Origin: Roseicyclus mahoneyensis
Lineage (GTDB): Bacteria; Pseudomonadota; Alphaproteobacteria; Rhodobacterales; Rhodobacteraceae
Assembly: GCF_003148775.1 (NCBI RefSeq)
Contig: NZ_QGGW01000002.1
Location: 397,907-442,407, forward strand
Reading direction: 5' to 3'
DNA: 44,501 nucleotides
The notes under the pieces are model-generated. The model was given only the letters and a program-made list of their open reading frames with translations. It made no database searches and was not told the origin of the DNA. This document shows, piece by piece, positions 43,068 through 44,501 of this stretch. The position numbers were made by a program, and so were the translations under genes. Each line of letters opens with the position of its first letter. The stretch's first letter is position 1.

Positions 43068-43789
43068 AGCCGCCCGCCGAATACTACCAGCGCGACCTGA
43101 ACCGGCATCCGCCCGCGCTGACGCCCGCATACAAGACCTCCGTCGCACGCAGCCCGCGGCTTGCGCGGATCAGCCTCGAGCAGACGGTCAGCGAAATCAC
43201 CGGGCCGACCTTCGGTCATTCCGATATCGGTCCGCTCGACCATGACCTGATCCGCAATTACGCCACCACCGGCGATCCCATCGGCGAGAGGATCATCTTG
43301 CACGGCCGGGTCTTGGATGAAAACGCGCGCCCCGTGCCCCATACCTTGGTGGAACTGTGGCAGGCCAATGCAGGCGGGCGTTATCGCCACAAGAAGGACA
43401 CCTATCTTGCCCCCGTCGACCCCAATTTCGGCGGCTGCGGGCGCACGATCAGCGATGCCGATGGCCATTACTTCTTCCGCACCATCAAGCCCGGTGCCTA
43501 CCCATGGCGCAACCAGATCAACAACTGGCGCCCCGCCCACATCCATCTCAGCGTCTTCGGCGCATCCTTTTCGCAGCGCCTGATCACCCAGCTCTATTTC
43601 GAGGGTGATCCGCTGATCCCACTCTGCCCCATCGTGCAGACGATCCCCGACACCGACGCCGTGAACGCGCTCATCGCCCGGCTCGACATGAACGCCTCGA
43701 TTCCGCTGGACAGCATCGCCTACCGCTTCGACATCGTGCTGCGCGGGCGGCGCTCGACGCTCTTTGAAAACAAATTGGAAGGAAACTGA
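43064..43789 (+). CDS. pcaH: Protocatechuate 3,4-dioxygenase beta subunit
   Basis: A 241-residue catalytic subunit cleaving protocatechuate between its hydroxyls to give 3-carboxy-cis,cis-muconate. All four non-heme Fe(III) ligands are present in order: Y107 (GGRYRHK), Y146 (GAYPW), H159 and H161 (RPAHIHLS). Positions agree closely with the Pseudomonas numbering of those ligands. [11 protein letters not shown] and [22 protein letters not shown] are signature stretches. It overlaps pcaC by four bases and is followed one base later by pcaG. Confidence 0.97.
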   Translation: MKPPAEYYQRDLNRHPPALTPAYKTSVARSPRLARISLEQTVSEITGPTFGHSDIGPLDHDLIRNYATTGDPIGERIILHGRVLDENARPVPHTLVELWQANAGGRYRHKKDTYLAPVDPNFGGCGRTISDADGHYFFRTIKPGAYPWRNQINNWRPAHIHLSVFGASFSQRLITQLYFEGDPLIPLCPIVQTIPDTDAVNALIARLDMNASIPLDSIAYRFDIVLRGRRSTLFENKLEGN

Positions 43790-43790
43790 G

Positions 43791-44408
43791 ATGCCTCACC
43801 TTCCCTATCTCAAGGAAACCCCATCCCAGACCGCCGGCCCCTATGTCCATATAGGGCTGGCACCGGGTGCGGCCGGCTTCGACATTTACGAGCGTGAACT
43901 GGGTTGGGACATTGCCGGACCCAACGCTGCCGGTCAGCGCATCCGCGTCGAGGGGCTGGTGATCGACGGCACGGGCAGCCCGATCAAGGATGTGCTGCTG
44001 GAGGCGTGGCAGGCCAATGCCGCGGGCCACTACGCCCATCCCGAGGGCGGCGGCAAGGTCGAGGACGGCTTTCGCGGATGGGGCCGGGTCATCACCGATT
44101 TCGACACGGGCCAGTGGGGCTTTGACACGGTCAAGCCCGGCCCGGTACCAGGCCGCAATGGCACCGTTCAGGCCCCGCACATCAGCCTTTGGATCGTCGC
44201 GCGCGGCATCAATCTTGGACTGCACACGCGGCTCTATTTCGAGGACGAAGGCGCGGCCAACGCCGCCGACCCGATTCTCAACGGCATCGAGTGGGAAAGG
44301 CGCAGGCCTACCCTGATCGCCCGTCGGGCTGACCGTGACGACAAAGCAGTCTACCGTTTCGACATCCGCATCCAAGGCGACCAAGAAACCGTCTTTTTCG
44401 AGATCTGA
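43791..44408 (+). CDS. pcaG: Protocatechuate 3,4-dioxygenase alpha subunit
   Basis: A 205-residue structural partner of PcaH with the same intradiol dioxygenase fold but without the full iron ligand set. PSQTAGPYVHIGLAPG is the N-terminal signature, LEAWQANAAGHYAHP and FRGWGRVITDFDTGQWGFDTVKPG follow. The start at 43791 lies one base after the pcaH stop, with GGAAGGA upstream. It completes the alpha-beta pair needed for the (alpha-beta-Fe) oligomer. Confidence 0.97.
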   Translation: MPHLPYLKETPSQTAGPYVHIGLAPGAAGFDIYERELGWDIAGPNAAGQRIRVEGLVIDGTGSPIKDVLLEAWQANAAGHYAHPEGGGKVEDGFRGWGRVITDFDTGQWGFDTVKPGPVPGRNGTVQAPHISLWIVARGINLGLHTRLYFEDEGAANAADPILNGIEWERRRPTLIARRADRDDKAVYRFDIRIQGDQETVFFEI

Positions 44409-44409
44409 C

Positions 44410-44501
44410 ATGACCAACCCTTGCATCATCTGCGTTGCCATCACCGGCTCGCTTCCGACAAAAGCGAACAATCCGGCGGTTCCGATCACGGTTTCGGAAC
44501 A
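44410..44501 (+). CDS. BKACE (3-keto-5-aminohexanoate cleavage, DUF849) family protein, partial
   Basis: Only the first 30 residues are inside the window, MTNPCIICVAITGSLPTKAN and PAVPITVSEQ. This N-terminus (C-I-x-A-I-T-G-x4-K-x2-N-P-x-[VI]-P) matches beta-keto acid cleavage enzymes, Zn-dependent Claisen-type lyases that split a beta-keto acid with acetyl-CoA. It begins 1 base after pcaG and is likely co-transcribed. In a protocatechuate operon it might act on a beta-ketoadipate-like acid. Assignment rests on a short stretch. Confidence 0.75.
   Translation, partial: MTNPCIICVAITGSLPTKANNPAVPITVSE

Noticed and set aside
1-44501. tRNA, rRNA, insertion sequences, prophage or toxin-antitoxin genes
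   Set aside because: No transposase, integrase, terminal inverted repeats, cloverleaf or small toxin/antitoxin pair was recognised on either strand by eye.

Overview
The window looks like a chromosomal segment of a high-GC alphaproteobacterium, most probably a Rhodobacterales (Roseobacter-group) species. This rests on the protein character of Smc, ArgG, RlmH and RsfS, the pobA-pcaC-pcaH-pcaG-BKACE cluster, the Roseobacter-style RTX protein and the strong G/C third-position bias. I see no rRNA, tRNA, CRISPR array, insertion sequence or phage gene.

Layout. 1-4.8 kb is a cell-surface block: an RTX calcium-binding protein cut by the window start, a capsule-type ABC exporter ATPase (KpsT-like) and a polysaccharide co-polymerase (KpsE-like) on the minus strand, with the KpsM-like permease divergent on the plus strand. 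4.8-13.3 kb is housekeeping: rlmH, rsfS, smc, argG, a membrane protein, ilvA and an Hpt phosphotransfer protein. 13.4-14.7 kb carries a receiver-PP2C (SpoIIE/RsbU-type) phosphatase divergent from the Hpt gene. A glycosyltransferase-like gene follows.

15.6-36 kb is the accessory heart of the window: catabolic genes almost all on the minus strand. From upstream to downstream they form (a) an oxidoreductase pair (HSD10-like SDR and FAD monooxygenase); (b) an operon of Gfo/Idh dehydrogenase, CoA-transferase, enoyl-CoA hydratase and aldehyde dehydrogenase; (c) a glucose/mannose-type sugar ABC importer (SBP, two permeases, MalK-type ATPase) facing a divergent LacI regulator; and (d) an operon of GMC oxidoreductase, SDR, second GMC oxidoreductase, DUF993 aldolase-like protein, second LacI regulator, glycerate 2-kinase and Dabb protein. 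Operons (b) and (d) lie more than 10 kb apart, yet each has the palindrome TTGGAWCGWTCCAA just upstream of its first gene. The two copies are exact reverse complements of each other in the core and both are followed by ATTCC. This points to one LacI-family regulon, probably controlled by the LacI encoded inside operon (d). A different LacI-type operator pair (cores AAACGTTA and AAACGTTT) sits between the transporter and its own LacI. Together these suggest a substrate-inducible pathway: import of a sugar or sugar derivative, flavin/NAD oxidation of its hydroxyls, aldolase-type cleavage, glycerate phosphorylation, plus an acid-to-acyl-CoA branch. The substrate cannot be read from the sequence, and I do not recognise this gene combination as a described pathway.

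36-41.3 kb has a SulP anion transporter translationally close to a tandem universal stress protein, a small anchored protein, a DUF3179 secreted protein, a small membrane protein and a permuted-papain (YiiX-like) hydrolase whose C-terminal tail is antisense to the preceding gene. 41.5-44.5 kb is the 4-hydroxybenzoate/protocatechuate operon pobA-pcaC-pcaH-pcaG followed by the start of a BKACE (DUF849) gene cut by the window end.
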